Part shown: in pieces, positions 23,301-36,678 of the stretch
Layout of the letters: every line of letters begins with the position of its first letter
Position numbering within the stretch: the stretch's first letter is position 1
Assembly: GCA_037126765.1 (NCBI GenBank)
Contig: JBBCBC010000056.1
Coordinates: 434,001 to 498,000 of the forward strand
Length of the DNA stretch: 64,000 nucleotides
Direction of reading: 5' to 3'
Source: Stenogyne calaminthoides
Lineage: Eukaryota; Streptophyta; Magnoliopsida; Lamiales; Lamiaceae
The notes under the pieces: model-generated
What the model was told of the DNA's origin: nothing
Seen by the model: only the letters and a program-made list of their open reading frames with translations
Database searches by the model: none
Translations under genes and position numbers: made by a program

Positions 23301-26300
23301 CCAACTGTTGTAGCTCAATATAGGTATATGTCGGGCTTGTTTTGAAACACAACACAAAACCTAGAAGCACTTTTTTTTTTTAAAAAGCTGTGTCTAACAG
23401 CTTTAGAAAAAAGTGCTTCCGGAGCACTTTTTAGAGTTTACAAACATGCACGTCATCCGGTTATATGTTTGTATTTTTGTAGATTTAATAGCTGAAAAGA
23501 GTTTGTTTATTGCTGGAAAATGATATTATGATTTAATCTCATTCTTTAAGTTGTTGCGTTTGGTTTCTTGTCTAGGGAGATATTGGTCATTTCTGAACTT
23601 TGATTCACACAAATATTTTAAATTTTCTTATCACATTCCTTGCTACGTGTTTAAAAGTTACTGATTTCGTTTTGATTTTTAAGTACTATTATTAGTTGCA
23701 ACTGTTTAACCTAGATGGTCTAGCATCCTCAGAAGTCTTAGGCTTTTTTCCGAGAAACTAGGTCAATTCTAGGCTATGGATAACAACCAGAACTAGTTCT
23801 TGAATGTAATTGCTCCTTATTCACTGGTTTAGTGATTTAGTAATAAAAGATAATGAATCACTTTAAGTACTATTATTTGTTGCAGAACTGTTTACCTAGA
23901 CGGTCTAGCAAGTCTTAGACTCTTAGGCTTTCTTCGGAGAAACTAAGCCAACTCTAGAGTATGGATAGCAACCAGATCTAGTTCCTGAATGATAATTGCT
24001 CCTTTGATTTAGTGATTGTAGGTGCACTTCCCTATGCTCATTTAGACAACAACCTTTGTGACCTTCCTCCCAGCCTCTCATGAAATATCATGAGTTGAAA
24101 GTAGGCTGTAGGCATATGGTACCTAATATTTTGGTTGATGGTGCTCGCAGTCTTATTATAAGTGTGGTACTTCATGTGAACAACCAGTCTGAAACATCGG
24201 ACCTGCTTAAATATTATTTGATGATAGCGTCTTGAATTGTAAGTATATATGGCCTGCAATTCATGCTCAATGTTTTAATCTAAAGCTTATCTGCAATAGT
24301 AATGCTTAATCCTAATAGTATGCTGAAAATTGTTTCGGTGAAAATTATATTTTCAGACTTGCTTTTGGGGATACAGAAAGAAGCAGATGCAGGAAGATTG
24401 CCAAAAACTGTTGCTGATGGGATGGAGGAGTTGTATTACAATTACCGAAACGCTGTAAATTAATCTTATTTTGCTCATGGTGCTATACATCTTTTCGAGT
24501 AGTATATTATTAAAAACTGAGCCATATTTGATTAGTCTATCAACTATTTCAGTTTGCATTCTTATCATTCTGGAACACGAATCTTTCGCTCTAATTCTCA
24601 TGTCTGATGAATCTTAAATCTGCTAGTTCATAGCCTTAGTTAGTTCGTCTGCTAGTTCTGTTTCTTTTCTTTCTTTTTTTTAAAGATTGTGGTGGATTTC
24701 AAATCCAGTAGGGTGAATTTGATGAATGGTAAAAGTTGTATTTGGATTTTGTATGTAGGATTTGATAGAGTAGGATTTCAAAACTTATGTGATAGATAAT
24801 TGATTGTGTATTGGAAATTGTGTTTAAAGTAGGAGAGAGAGTATGTAAAGTAAAAAAGGAGGAGAGAGAGTTGAGTTGGATAGATAGTAATAATTTAAAA
24901 GTGTGATAAATGATTGATAGTGTGTTAGCAATTGTGTTTGAAAAAAGTAATGCAGGTGTATTAGAGGTATTATAGAGTAGGATTTTGGAGGACGAAGTGG
25001 AATAGCTCAAGTGGTTAGAGCACCACTACCTATGCCGTGAGGTCATGGGTTCGAGTAATCATTTGCCCAATCAAAAAAAAGAGTAGGATTTTGGAGGATT
25101 TGAAATCCTATACTAAAATCCGGATAAACAAACCAGGATTTGGATTTGAAATCCCAATAGTGACTTGGGAACCTAGAAACAAACATAGCCTTAATGTTAA
25201 AAACTATTAGTTAGAAAGGAAAAAAAGAAAAGAAAAGGACAAACTTCACATTTTCTACTTAATAAATTTATTTCCGTCCAGCAATTGTTCACAATTTAAT
25301 CTATTTTTGTTGTCAATTTATTTATTTTGTGTGAGTTCGAGGACAAGTGATTGGATGAAACTGGTATGATGAGACATGCTCAGTGACAATCTCTCATGCT
25401 ATGATTATTTTTCTCTTCATAGTATGTGCTGGAAGGGAAACTATGTTGACTGAACCAGATTTATTCCCAAATTGTAGTTTTTGCATGCAAAATGTTTAAA
25501 CAGTGTCTGCCTTGGTATTAATGCCATTGGCTGAGTAGTCTCTCACCCTAGTTCACCTAATGACAGTTATAGTAACATTTGAGGTGTATAATTATCCCCA
25601 CTTGGTAAACTTGTGAATCTCTGAATCTATTCCTCTTTCTTCCGAATTTTCTCGTTTGTGAAGTAATTTATCCGCTTATGGATTATTGAGACTGAGAAGA
25701 ACATGTTCTGGTGTTGCTATTATTTTGGATATCTTCTGAGGCAGGTACTGTTGAGACCTGGTGGGAAATATTCTGACCCTGTTGTTATTTCCACCCTAAC
25801 ATCATGTGTGCTTATGCATGGGTAGACGAATTGTAAAAACTGAATAGCTATTCACTATGCAGCCTTTCACTGTGTATCCACCCCACCCACCACTCTCCCT
25901 TCACTAATTTGATAGAGTTTTGATCATATTGTTCCGTGTTGCTTACTGCTATTTTAGCTGCAGAGAACTAAATCATGTTATAGCACCTTAAAGACAAAAT
26001 TTAATCATGAATTATATTCATCAAAGATATAACACTATTGTTCATAAATTGTAAAGGTACTTCAATGCCTTGATGACTAGGCTTGACTTTTCTTTTTTAT
26101 TTTCTGGAATAAACAAATACTGTAAACACATGATGTTTATGATATTTAGGCTTTAGTGACTATGCTAAGTTCTAGACTTCTAGTTTGATTTTAGTTATGC
26201 ATGAAAATTCCAGCGTGAAGTCAAACATCAGCACATAATATATACAACAAAAATTAGTAAAATACAGAACCTGAAGTTACACCCATTTAGCCTGTGTTAA

Positions 26301-29300
26301 TTCCTTTCAGTTTTTCTTTTAAAGTCTCTGTATATTAGAATTTTTTAACATGAACGGACAATCATCTGATACTGAGGCCCTTTCTAGGCTATGGACTAGG
26401 ATTGTAGTCACTCTGGCTGACAACTATTGTACAGTATTGATCAGGGAACTCTATTATTGGATTTTTTATGTTTCTTTCATTTATCACTTTGCTTTTAATG
26501 AGAACAGGGAACCTAATTATTGGATAGTTTATGTTTATTTCATTTGTCAGTTTGCTTTTAATTAGAGAAGGAAAATAGAAAATGTATGCCAATGTTTTAA
26601 TGGAACAGAAGATGTAATTAATGCATCTTAATTTCCCCATGACTTGCATTACCTGGTAGTTACTCAGTTATCAGTTCTTGACTTTTTATTGTGTTTTTAG
26701 GGGCAAAACTAAAACATGCTGATTAGGATTCATTTTTATTCTGTTTCTTGTTGTCTTGTAGTTTAACCGAAAATGCTGAATAATTGTAATTAGATCTTAT
26801 TGAATGGATAATAAATTGAGTCTATCGGCTTGTTCTGTTTCTGCTCGTAATTAAGAAAAAAAAGAAAAATATGACATATGATTTGATCTATTGTCGTGTA
26901 TAATGATGGTGGAAGTTGCACCTTGGAGATGCTTCTATTTCCATAGGACTCACTACTCTGTCACGTTGCCTTTCTCTGGACTTCTAGCTATTTCCATATT
27001 TTTTCCTTGATAAAAAATGTGCTATTGCAACGGGACTACTGTAACAATTGTCCTTGTTATTTTATTACTGAAAGAGTTACAAACTCTTTGCTATTTTCTG
27101 CAAATATTCTGGTGTCACTGATTGAGTGAAATGTATTTCAGGTTTTGCAAAGTGGACACCCCAATGCTGATGAGATTGTTTTGTCTAATATGGCTATTGC
27201 ATTCGACCGTATGTTCATGGAAATTCGGGTAGTTGTCTACTACTCTTTTTTAATCTTAGTTTCACACTATGAGTTACACAGTTTCCTGCTAGTTTTTCTA
27301 GCATCTGCTCTCATTTTGTAAATCAACTTTCCAGGACCCATTTCAATTTTCACCATATCACCAAGCCATTCGAGAACCTTTCGACTATTACATGTTTGGT
27401 CAGAAATATATTTTTCCCTTGCTTGATTTCAGGTTAGTCACCATGCCTAAAATTTTCTTTATAATAGGTGCTAATACTTTGTATATTTGTATGATGGATT
27501 TATCTCAAACTTATGCATCATAGGCTCTAGAAAAACCATCAGAGATTGTGTTGTGATAATTTTTGAGTTGATACCTGGGCTCAACTGGTGACTGAAGATC
27601 AAGATTAAAGCTCATGCTCTTGGGAAAAATTACCCTTTTCCTGCTCTGTACTCTTCAAAAATATTGCAGTAGGGTAAATACTTATCGGAACATACATGTC
27701 ACTCAGTGGAGGTTGATATCACAGGGACTCTCTGGAGAACTACTGCGTGTAGTGTTGCTTTGCTTAGAGCTGTCGTGTGATGGTTGGAATGACTCATAAA
27801 TTGATTTTGGTTGATAATAGGGTTGTTTCTACCTGTGTGTGCAGTTGTGCAACAGAATATAATGGATTTAATGCAGAATGGCAATTTGTTGTTAAACTTT
27901 GTTGTCCAGTAGTTGGAGATGCTTTTTCTCATTGTCAAACATTAGCGATGTGGGATAGCTTAGGTCTAGCGTTTCTTTGTCAAACATTATCAGGAACTGG
28001 AGATCTTTCTTTTCTCATCTCTATTTTTTTCCTGTTCTAAAGGGGATTCCTCGTTTCTTTATATCATCCTTCTATATAATCAATGAAGTTCTCTTTTATT
28101 ATTTAAAAAATATGTATTTCATTTTTGCACTAAACAAAATTAGTTCATATGCAAATAAAAACATTGTCGGTCCCCTTTTGTGTAGGGATGTGTAATGCTC
28201 TACTCTTAATAAACTTTGCATTTCAGGAATTCATTTCTTGGCAACATCTCCCTCTTCAATGAAATCGGAATGAAGCTTCAGCAGGTGCACATATTTTAGT
28301 ACTTTAATTAATTTTATCTTGTTCCCCTTGTATTATTATGGACATCAGTGTTCTTTGAAGCAAGGTTATTTTTTAAATTGCTGACATGGTTTTGTTTGCA
28401 AGTGATAGTTCTTTTCCTACTGGGTAAATGCATGAATTGGAAACCCTTTATCACTGCCTAAGTAATAATGCATCACAGTTTTTTTTTTCTTATAAGAAAT
28501 GTGAACTTATTAAGTAGTAAATAAATATATTTACAACCTGTGGACAATCCACTCCAAACACTCCTGATCACATGACCACAGAAAATGATCATTAGAAAGC
28601 TAAACTCCAATCCCTAAACAAGTCAGAGACAAAGAAAAAGCCTGAAGTCTTTTATGCTTTTGTACCTACATTCCAAAAAGAGACTCAAATTAGTATCTTA
28701 AAATACGCATAGATTTGCATGAAAGAAATCCCAACTCCTGTACCCACTGCCTAATATGCTCATCTCCTCCACCGAACTCTCATTCTCTAACAAAAACTCA
28801 AGAAGGAACAAACTGAAACATTTCAGCATCAACATTACCTGTTCCTCTCCACCAATATTTCTAAATAAGAGGATATTACCATGCACTTGCTTCAGTAATC
28901 ATCTGTTTCGTTCGACTGCTCATTGGTGGCCTAATTAATTTTCATGAAAGTAATTATTTGGTGCTCCACTCCTATTTGTTTGGCATATGAATACACTTTT
29001 GGTACTATAAGAGGAACATGCAATTCGTGCCATATGCTTAAGACCCTAATGTCTCATTTGTGATTTCGTGTTCTTTCTCCCACTTAACATTACTACTCTG
29101 CCACCACTATTTCCCTTGTTTGTGAATGCTAACTGCTCAAACCGTCTATTGGTATTTTACTATTTTATAATCTGATGTGTGTCTGAAACTTTTCCCTTAT
29201 TGACATTCATTGTAAACCGAGGTCGGCCAATTTTAGAGTAACATTAAATAATGTTGCCCAATGTGCTCTTTTCGTTCTTGCTTGCTTTTTACCAAAACTT

Positions 29301-32300
29301 TTGCATCTGTTTTCTGATTGTATCCCATTGTCATTTATTCCAGGGTGAGAATGTCATCTTAATTTCCAACCATCAAACCGAAGCAGATCCAGCTGTTATT
29401 GCTTTGTTGCTTGAATCCTCTAATCCATCTATTGCTGAGAATATGGTGACAACATATGTCCTTTAACCAAAATTACCATTACCAGTTAATCACTTGCATT
29501 TGTGTATTTTTTTCTTTTGGATCACCAATATGTTTTTCAACATAATGCAGATCTACGTTGCAGGAGATAGGGTGGTAATTGATCCTCTGTGCAAACCATT
29601 TAGTATGGGAAGGTGCTTTGTTCAGTGCTGTGGAGTAATCTTGTTTTCTTATGTATGTCCTTTATTGCTTATTGATGTACTCAAATTTGATTGGTTAGGA
29701 ATCTTCTATGTGTGTATTCCAAGAAACACATGAACGATGATCCCGAGCTCACAGATATGAAAAAAAGAGCAAATACAAAAAGCTTGAAAGAGATGGCAGT
29801 GCTTTTGAGGTACACTTATGTTGCCTTACTAAAGTTCTGTAAATATTTAAGAACTGTGAAAAGATTGGTGGTTATCCTCTTACCCTTCACTCCCATTTGT
29901 GTGCTCTCTGTGGTACATCTTCTACTTCCTTCTTGCCCAATGATTTTGATTTAAGCATTATTTTACTTGGTTTTGGATTTAATTAGCTAGCACACACTGT
30001 TCAGTTGTTATAATGCCACTTTATATATCATTGCAACTTTCAAATTAAAACTAGCATCAATGGTGTAAGTCCTACTGTGAAACATCTGAAGGTGTAATGG
30101 TGGAATCTCTATGCATCAATATCTATTAGTATCTACCCCTTTATAATACTGGTTAAAGTTTTCTTGTCACATCTGTACTCTAATGAAGGTATCAAGTAAA
30201 TAATTATTTCGAAGGGTGCATTATCTGCGGAGATTCAAAAGTGGAAATGGGGGCAAAAATCGTTGTAGCTTAATGGCCACTGGGCTCCTCATTTGAGTGG
30301 GAGACCCAGGTTCGATTCCCTCTGGGAACAAATTGGAGTTATGGGAGTTATAAGGTGGATTGGCGATTTCGTGGAGTATTTGGATGCTTGGTGTACTAAC
30401 TATTAATAACTAACATCTAACTTTGCCCGATCAAAAAAAAAAAAGAAAAAAAAAAGTGGAAATGGGAAGTTCAATGAATTACTGTAAAAGCCCAAACAAA
30501 TCAAAGCATTTCTGCTTCTGAGAGACTAATTAACCTGATATCAAAAGACCAATACACAAACAATCAAGGAATGATCTTGGTTTGATAGCCCCTGTCAATA
30601 TGTGTATGATACAATAAGTCAATCTAGCCTAATAATCTCCTCCACCTGCCTTTGGTCATGTGAATATGATCTTGTTTCTTGTAGTAGTTTCTGAGCATTT
30701 CAGGCTTATTTCTATGTGCTTAGAGTACTGTAACAAGGCAGACAGAGGTAATTAAGTCTTAAATGGAGAATAAAAGGAGTCAAGTCTTAAAAGGTAAGTA
30801 TTGGCTGTACCAATACCTAAGTTTCGATTGCAAAGCTAAAAACTAATAATGAGCTGAGTGTGTAAAGTTGGGAGAAGTGGATTGGCCTTATTACTAAGTG
30901 AAATTGAGACTTTCATAATCTGCCCGAAATATTTGATGCAATTCTACTTTATTCTGATTTCGAATAAAGTGACAGAAGTAGGAGGATCAACAAATAACCA
31001 GTATCCAAACAGGGGGGAAATAATTGTCTGTGTTTTACATTTAGGCATACAATGTATTTGGATTCTTAGTTCAGAATTTTCAAATTCAATTGCTAAAAAT
31101 ACAATAATGTAGTACAAAACATTTATAAAGGTGGAATAAGAATTAAAATTATGGATTATGGACCCTTCAGATTTGAAGATCTTAAAATGTTACATGAAAG
31201 CATTTTTCCACATTGAACTCCGTTTCGAAGTTCCTTTTGGGCATGGGTTGTGACAGCATAAAATGTTAATTACTCGAACATAAAGTTTTAATTAGTTAGA
31301 TCATATCATTCTAATTCCTTTTGAATAAGAAATTGTGATGATTCATCTCACGGGTTTCATTTAATTGAAGAAAACAATACAAACAGTGGATCGTAGGATT
31401 ATATAACATGACTTAGCCATGATCTGTACTCTGTAGTTCTAGATATCAATTCAAATGCAAATGAAATATCTTTTTCCCTTTATTTTCTGTAGAAACTATA
31501 ACATTATCGGTTGGAATATGAAATTTCATTTGCATGAACAGATTTTAACACTTCAGTGATGTTTTGGCCATGTTCCCAAGATGATCGTAAATAACTATGT
31601 TTTTACTGCAACTATGTGTGTACTCCGAGTCCATTTAAACAAAGGAAGCCTGTTTAGCCATCATTAATTATGAACAATGTGACTATAAAGTTGGGGAAGC
31701 TTATCACTATAGTCACACTTAAGATTCCAAAGTGGACAATCTTAAGGATTTCAGTTTCTATCATAACCTGTTTAGGCAGTTAGCCATCTTCATTGACCAC
31801 GAGTCTCTGTTTAGCTTACTGACATGAGCTGTGTTTGACTTTCATTGACTACATTCTGCTTTGGCAATGTCATTGGTGATTATTATAGTGGTGGATGAGA
31901 AATTAATTGAAAAATTAGTTTTTTACCATAAAGAAAATTGTACTTATTTCAGTGAAGTCATAAACAATGTAAAACAATTGTATCAAATCTGGCATTTTTC
32001 GTACAAATTATGTTACTTTATATAGTTTGCACTCATGCTTACTTTCTTGGATCCAGGGGTGGATCAAAAATTATTTGGATTGCACCAAGTGGTGGGAGGG
32101 ACCGCCCCGATCCTGTCACAAAAGAATGGTATCCAGTATGTGATTCACCTAGTTCTCTTCATAAGTTCATATATAAGCATCCATATGCTGGAAAAGTTTA
32201 GAGTTTGTTTGTTTACATTGTTAAACCCTTTCTTTCCAGCATTTCAGTGGTTGAAATTATTTACTTTATTTTGTACAAAATTTAAAATACATTCATCTTA

Positions 32301-33663
32301 GTTCTGTGTCGACTTTACTGATTGGTAACTAAAACTATTCTGTTCTATAGTGTTTTGCATGAAATATTAGTATATAAGATGAGTTTGTGAAATGCGTGAC
32401 TAGACACAAAATTATTGTAGGTTGAAATAAATTTTGAAAAGGAAAAGTAAATTATGTTTGTGATGGCGAGTAAATTCACTTTTTCTCATTTTCAAATTGT
32501 AAATGATGGGGACTTTCCATCAAAAAGGAAAAAAACCAAAGGGCTTTTAGTGTTTAGCAGGTCGTTGTAACTCACAGATGGTCTTAATAGGACTAAAATC
32601 TATTTTCGATTGTGCTGACATTTTGTTGTCTTAGTTGTGTAGTAGAAGAGTGAAAACCTGAAAACATATGCGTAAGTTATGATTAATTCATTATCATGGC
32701 GTAAATTAGTACCGGGTTGTTTTTTTGCATTATACAATTCCATTGATGTCTTATACTTTGGAGAATTTTATGATAGTCTGCACGAGTTTTGGGTGTGTTT
32801 TGGCCATTTCATAATGATCCGAAGTCTGCAGGCTCCTTTTGATGCATCTGCAGTGGATAACATGAGAAGGCTTGTAGAACATGCTGGTGTTCCTGGACAT
32901 ATTTACCCCTTAGCGATCTTGTGTCATGATATTATGCCCCCACCACTGCAGGTATTTCCTTATCCAGAATGTCAGTGCTTTAATGTATAATGTTCATTTA
33001 TCTGCTTCTAACTGAAATTTGTTGATAGGTTGAAAAAGAAATTGGTGAGAAAAGAGTGATGTCCTTTCACGGAGTTGGGATATCAGTTGCACCGGAAATC
33101 AGTTATCAGGAAATTGGTGCAGCCTTGGGAGATCCTGAACAGGTTACTTCTTTAGTTTTTTGGGTTATCAGCCATCATTTTTTAACAGTTTAAAGATTTT
33201 GAATGGATAATGTGCTGTGCCATGTTTTAACAGTCAAGGATGAATGGAAAATCGTTCTTCAAATGTTCAACAGAGAAAATATGTCATGATAGCATACTAC
33301 TTGTATACCAAATGGATCCTAAACTCTCTTGTTCTGGAATTTGACTGTTGACAGAACTAAGAAATTGGTATAGAGACGAGCATAGAGAAATTGAAAGTGA
33401 TCAATTAATGTGCGACCGCTTACTCTGGTTATGTCTGTGTATGGGTGACAATACACCACTTTGCATATGTATATATGCATAATGATGTTTTTTTGTGGAA
33501 AATTTATATATTCATTCTTTGATTGTAGGTAAAAATGGCATACTCGCAGTCCCTGTATGCTTCCGCTTGTGAGCAGTACAATGTGCTAAACTCTGCAATA
33601 CATGGGAAACAAGGTCTTCAGGCATCGACTCCTACCATCTCACTGTCGCAACCATGGCAGTAG
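20336..33663 (+). CDS. ATS1: Plastid glycerol-3-phosphate acyltransferase, 12 exons, 451 aa
   Basis: Exons: 20336-20627, 24357-24454, 27142-27228, 27335-27432, 28227-28284, 29344-29445, 29551-29612, 29699-29809, 32057-32135, 32832-32951, 33029-33142, 33529-33663. All introns are GT-AG and phases join without a break to 1,356 nt. The enzyme moves an acyl group from acyl-ACP to sn-1 of glycerol-3-phosphate in the stroma, the first step of plastid phosphatidylglycerol and galactolipid synthesis. Residues 1 to about 90 are Ser/Thr/Ala-rich, a transit peptide. A helical N-terminal domain follows. The acyltransferase HX4D box is NHQTEAD (His221, Asp226), AGDRV is near 249-253, and APSGGRDRPD at 312-321 forms the phosphate-binding block. 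Length fits plant ATS1 (about 460). Intron 1 is 3.7 kb. Confidence 0.95.
22300..22572. repeat. Tandem duplication in ATS1 intron 1, unit about 137 bp
   Basis: Two copies (about 22300-22436 and 22437-22572) share tttggtctaatccaattata, then tatttctcaaattt, atcattatataa, and a ctttaacttataatca end. They are diverged by small indels and substitutions, so the event is not recent. Confidence 0.8.
23681..24020. repeat. Second tandem duplication in ATS1 intron 1, unit about 184 bp
   Basis: Copies start at 23681 and 23865 with aagtactattatt and share gttta-cctaga-ggtctagca, cttaggctttctt-cgagaaacta, and the gaatg..aattgctcctt end. Many substitutions separate them. The second copy lies about 340 bp before exon 2. 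Confidence 0.8.
24993..25080 (+). mobile_element. Short tRNA-derived SINE in ATS1 intron 2, 18-bp target duplication
   Basis: Flanked by identical 18-bp copies gagtaggattttggagga (24975-24992 and 25081-25098). The body of 88 bp has an A-box-like tagctcaagtggttagagc (25003-25021), a B-box ggttcgagt (25048-25056) and a short A-tail. The tRNA-like head with almost no body suggests a very small or truncated SINE. It is not a tRNA gene because the stems do not pair as a cloverleaf and it ends in an A-tail. Confidence 0.82.
30252..30451 (+). mobile_element. SINE in ATS1 intron 8, 15-bp target duplication
   Basis: Target copies aaaagtggaaatggg lie at 30237-30251 and 30452-30466. The 200-bp body starts with an A-box-like tgtagcttaatggccactgg (30264-30283), a B-box ggttcgattcc (30309-30319), a tRNA-unrelated body and an A-rich tail (30433-30451). 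The intact duplication suggests fairly recent insertion. Confidence 0.82.
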
Positions 33664-34150
33664 TTGTCTCCAGATTACATATTGGTATGTTTTCCATAAT
33701 CTGGTATATTTATCGAGAAATTGCGATTATATTATGGAGGGTCGTATCAATCATACTGTTATTAATGGTTTTCCGGAAGGGAATGAATGAATATTTTGAT
33801 GGTGATCATGGTTGCAGGCGAAATGACAATAGAGGACGCGTTTTGAATTCTTTCACAGACATTTCATACACAAACATGAACTTAAACCCCTGTGGGTTTG
33901 GATGGGGAAAGGTGCAGTGGACGATTCTTGTAAGTTTCACACAGGAATGGATGAGAGAAATTTGTACAGCGATGTGATGAGCATTTACTCCTTTTTCTCA
34001 TTTGTTTAGTATTAGTATTAGTATTAGTATTAGTAGTATATCGCTTATTAAAACTGCGTCAGTTTTGCACCAAGTTAGCAGCCTGATTTTGACTTCAATG
34101 CATTTTAACCATGTTTCGTACAAATTAAGAAAGGCCCCGCTGCTAAACAA
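33664..34150 (+). other. Probable 3' UTR of ATS1 with possible intron
   Basis: After the stop, attg|gtatgt at 33685 and ttgcag ending at 33817 make good splice sites for a 3' UTR intron. A short (tattag)n microsatellite lies at 34010-34036. No polyadenylation site can be fixed from sequence alone. Confidence 0.45.
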
Positions 34151-34997
34151 ACACCCAGTTTAATGTCAGATCATTGTACCCTTATTGTAAAAAAGAAATT
34201 AGCCAAAGCTCAAAACATACAAAAAAAGACAAATTAAACTATACTATAATTCGCTCTATCCCTCCCCCGGCCCTTCATCTCTCTCGTACGGTCAAAGGAA
34301 GAAAGGGAAGTTCAATTTTTTTTTTTTTCATTCAAAGGAAGAAGTGTCCAAAAATTGAACACACCCTTTGACATTTTATTATGTGGAAGTTCAACTTTTT
34401 TCTTCATTCAAAGGAAGAAGTGTCCAAACTGAACACAACCTTTGACATTTTATGGTTTCAATTTTCCATGGTTCGAATTTGTGAAACTTTTTGTGTTTCT
34501 GCCGTATTTTAATATAGAGTCGATTAATATATGAATTGACATGAAATTTCTTGCTATTCAAACATGATTTGTGATTTCGGGTAGAAGCATGAAGAAACCT
34601 TAAATGGTAATGTCAATCTGTTTTGTTCGCTCAACAAAAGCAAACAAACTATTAGATTTTTGTTTGTTACGTTCACTTTTAGCATGCGAACAATATGTTG
34701 GGAAAATTTATGGTTTGTTCTATTCGGCTTGAGCAAACGAACAGTGTGTGCAAATATTAGTTAGAAAATTTTATGGTTCGTTCTGTTAGGAGAGCAAGCA
34801 AACAATATGCATGTATTTGTTGAAAAAATGTGGTTTGTTATGTTTAGATAGATCAAGCGAATGACTATGTTCGCTCACCACAAACGAACAACATGTCCAA
34901 AAAAGGGGTAATATAAAAATTTAACTTAAGATTGTTTTTGTCCACAAAATTTATGGGGTTTGTTTGGCAGTTGCCTTAAAAGATCCATTAAATAGTA
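34151..34997. other. Intergenic DNA with two local repeat arrays
   Basis: A 79-bp duplication starts at 34306 and 34385 (ggaagttcaa, then cattcaaaggaagaagtgtc and ctttgacattttat). Bases 34620-34890 hold about three degenerate 60-bp units around gcaaacgaac and tttatggtttgttct. No gene is seen. Confidence 0.6.
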
Positions 34998-35220
34998 CTC
35001 CCTCTTTACCATATCAGTTTTTACACTTTTTTTTTGTCCCACAATAATTTTCACACTAAAAAAAGAAAACTTTACTCATATAATTTTTATCCCCTATGTC
35101 ATTATTTTTTCTAACACAATCAACTCGCACCCATACAATTAAAGATCTGACCAAAATACCCTTACTTTATCACTTTAATAAAGACAAAAAATCTTGGTTT
35201 TAGTGTTGGGATGGAGGTAG
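34998..35220. mobile_element. Stowaway-like MITE
   Basis: A 223-bp element between TA dinucleotides (34996-34997, 35221-35222). The left end is CTCCCTCTTTACC and the right end read inward is CTACCTCCATCCC, both near the Stowaway consensus start CTCCCTC. The interior is AT-rich and non-coding. Confidence 0.65.
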
Positions 35221-35222
35221 TA

Positions 35223-35878
35223 ACAATTATACGTAATGTGACATTTTCACCCTTTTTTTTTATGGAATAAATATGTTTAGTTAATGAGTATATCACACAT
35301 GTGAATCATGTCTACACAAAAACTATCAATATTAGGCACAAAACTTATCAATGCATAATATTGATATTTGTACAAAACAATAATATTAATTGATATAAAA
35401 CAAGTGAGGCTTTGATGATTAATTTGCATGGACATATCTATACAATTTTACATAAAAGTGTTTTACAAATTTAATCACAATCACTTGAAAACATCCCCAT
35501 AATGTCATACCATAAATATAAATATTTGGAACAAGTTATACACACGCTATTTCATAAATGTAAAGAGAACAAAATCTTCCCCAGGCGATGCTCAATTAGT
35601 ATATTAATGTTCTTTTCTATAAATAATGTAATATAAATTGTATATTAAAACTAAACTGAATATATATTAATATTGACCAATCGATAAAACATTTACAATA
35701 CAATAAAAATATATTAAAATGCATATAATAATACAAATAGTATAATCCATTAAAACATTATCGATCTAATTTAATTCTAGACATCGTAAACATGCCAAAC
35801 ATTCGTGTTGGCATAACACAAAAACTTAATTTAATTGGATCACATATATTTTCTAAATCTATACATAATTAGTGTGTA
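35223..35878. other. AT-rich intergenic sequence, no feature seen
   Basis: Very AT-rich, with no open frame, no clear repeat boundary and no RNA gene recognised. Confidence 0.5.
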
Positions 35879-35887
35879 ATACTTTTT

Positions 35888-36617
35888 GGGTCCGGTTATC
35901 CACACCCCCAACATTAATAGCTACACCTATATAAATATCGTACTACCTAATATACCCTTCCTAAAAAAGAAAACCCTCATTTTATTTTCTTGTTTTTCGC
36001 CGCTGCCTCCCGCCCCTGTGTTCTCATTTCTCACGGCCCAAGTCCCCCTCCCCTCCCCTACCACCAAATTTTACACTACAGCAAAAATGGTGAAAAATAA
36101 ATGATAAGTTGCTCACAATTTCCTAATTTCCAACAAGAACACCACCATTTTTCCACCCAGATTCAGGTAAATTTGCGTGAATATTTTCATTATCTTTTTT
36201 TTTTCTTTTTTTGGTAAACCAGAATCGATTTTTTTTTGTTCATTTCAACTGATTTTTACCGAAAAATATGGCAATTTTCTACCTAATTTGACTAAGAAAA
36301 CAAATGGCGGTGGCAGACGGTTGCAGTGGGTGGCGTAACGACAGTGACAGGATAGCGACGAACAAGAGAAAAATATCGCGTCCAGTTTTCTGATATGCAA
36401 AAATTGAGAAGGAAATCTGCGAGATCAGTCTTTTTACCAAAAAAAAAAGGAAACAGAAAAGGGCCGGTGGGTAGGGTGGAGGCGGCGCGGTAGACTTGGC
36501 AGTGGCAGAGGAGAAAAAGAGACTGAAGAAAAAAATAGAAGAAAGAAGGGTAAAATTGGGAGTGTAAAATTAACATGGGTGTATCTCCCAATTATGGGGG
36601 TGTGGATAACTGGACCC
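35888..36617. mobile_element. Non-autonomous Mutator-like element, 9-bp target duplication
   Basis: Direct 9-bp copies atacttttt flank it (35879-35887 and 36618-36626). The inverted ends begin GGGTCCGGTTATCCACACCC and, from the right, GGGTCCAGTTATCCACACCC. Similarity continues weakly inward for at least 40 bp. The 730-bp interior has no transposase frame. Nine-bp duplication and long inverted ends fit Mutator-like elements. Confidence 0.85.
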
Positions 36618-36678
36618 ATACTTTTTTTTTTTTGGAAAATCATGCAATAAAGAAATGCTTATTTCTTTATGGAATGAG

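Noticed and set aside
23338..23455. Possible hairpin MITE in ATS1 intron 1 (aagtgcttccggagcactt)
   Set aside because: Only the inner palindrome is good. No clear outer ends or target duplication could be set.
25001..25075. Possible tRNA gene (A and B boxes)
   Set aside because: No cloverleaf pairing, A-tail at the end, and 18-bp direct duplications on both sides show a SINE.
28479..28960. Possible retro-inserted mRNA fragment in ATS1 intron 5 (poly-T at its left edge)
   Set aside because: The minus-strand frame is short and full of stops, I could not name a parent gene, and no convincing target duplication was found.
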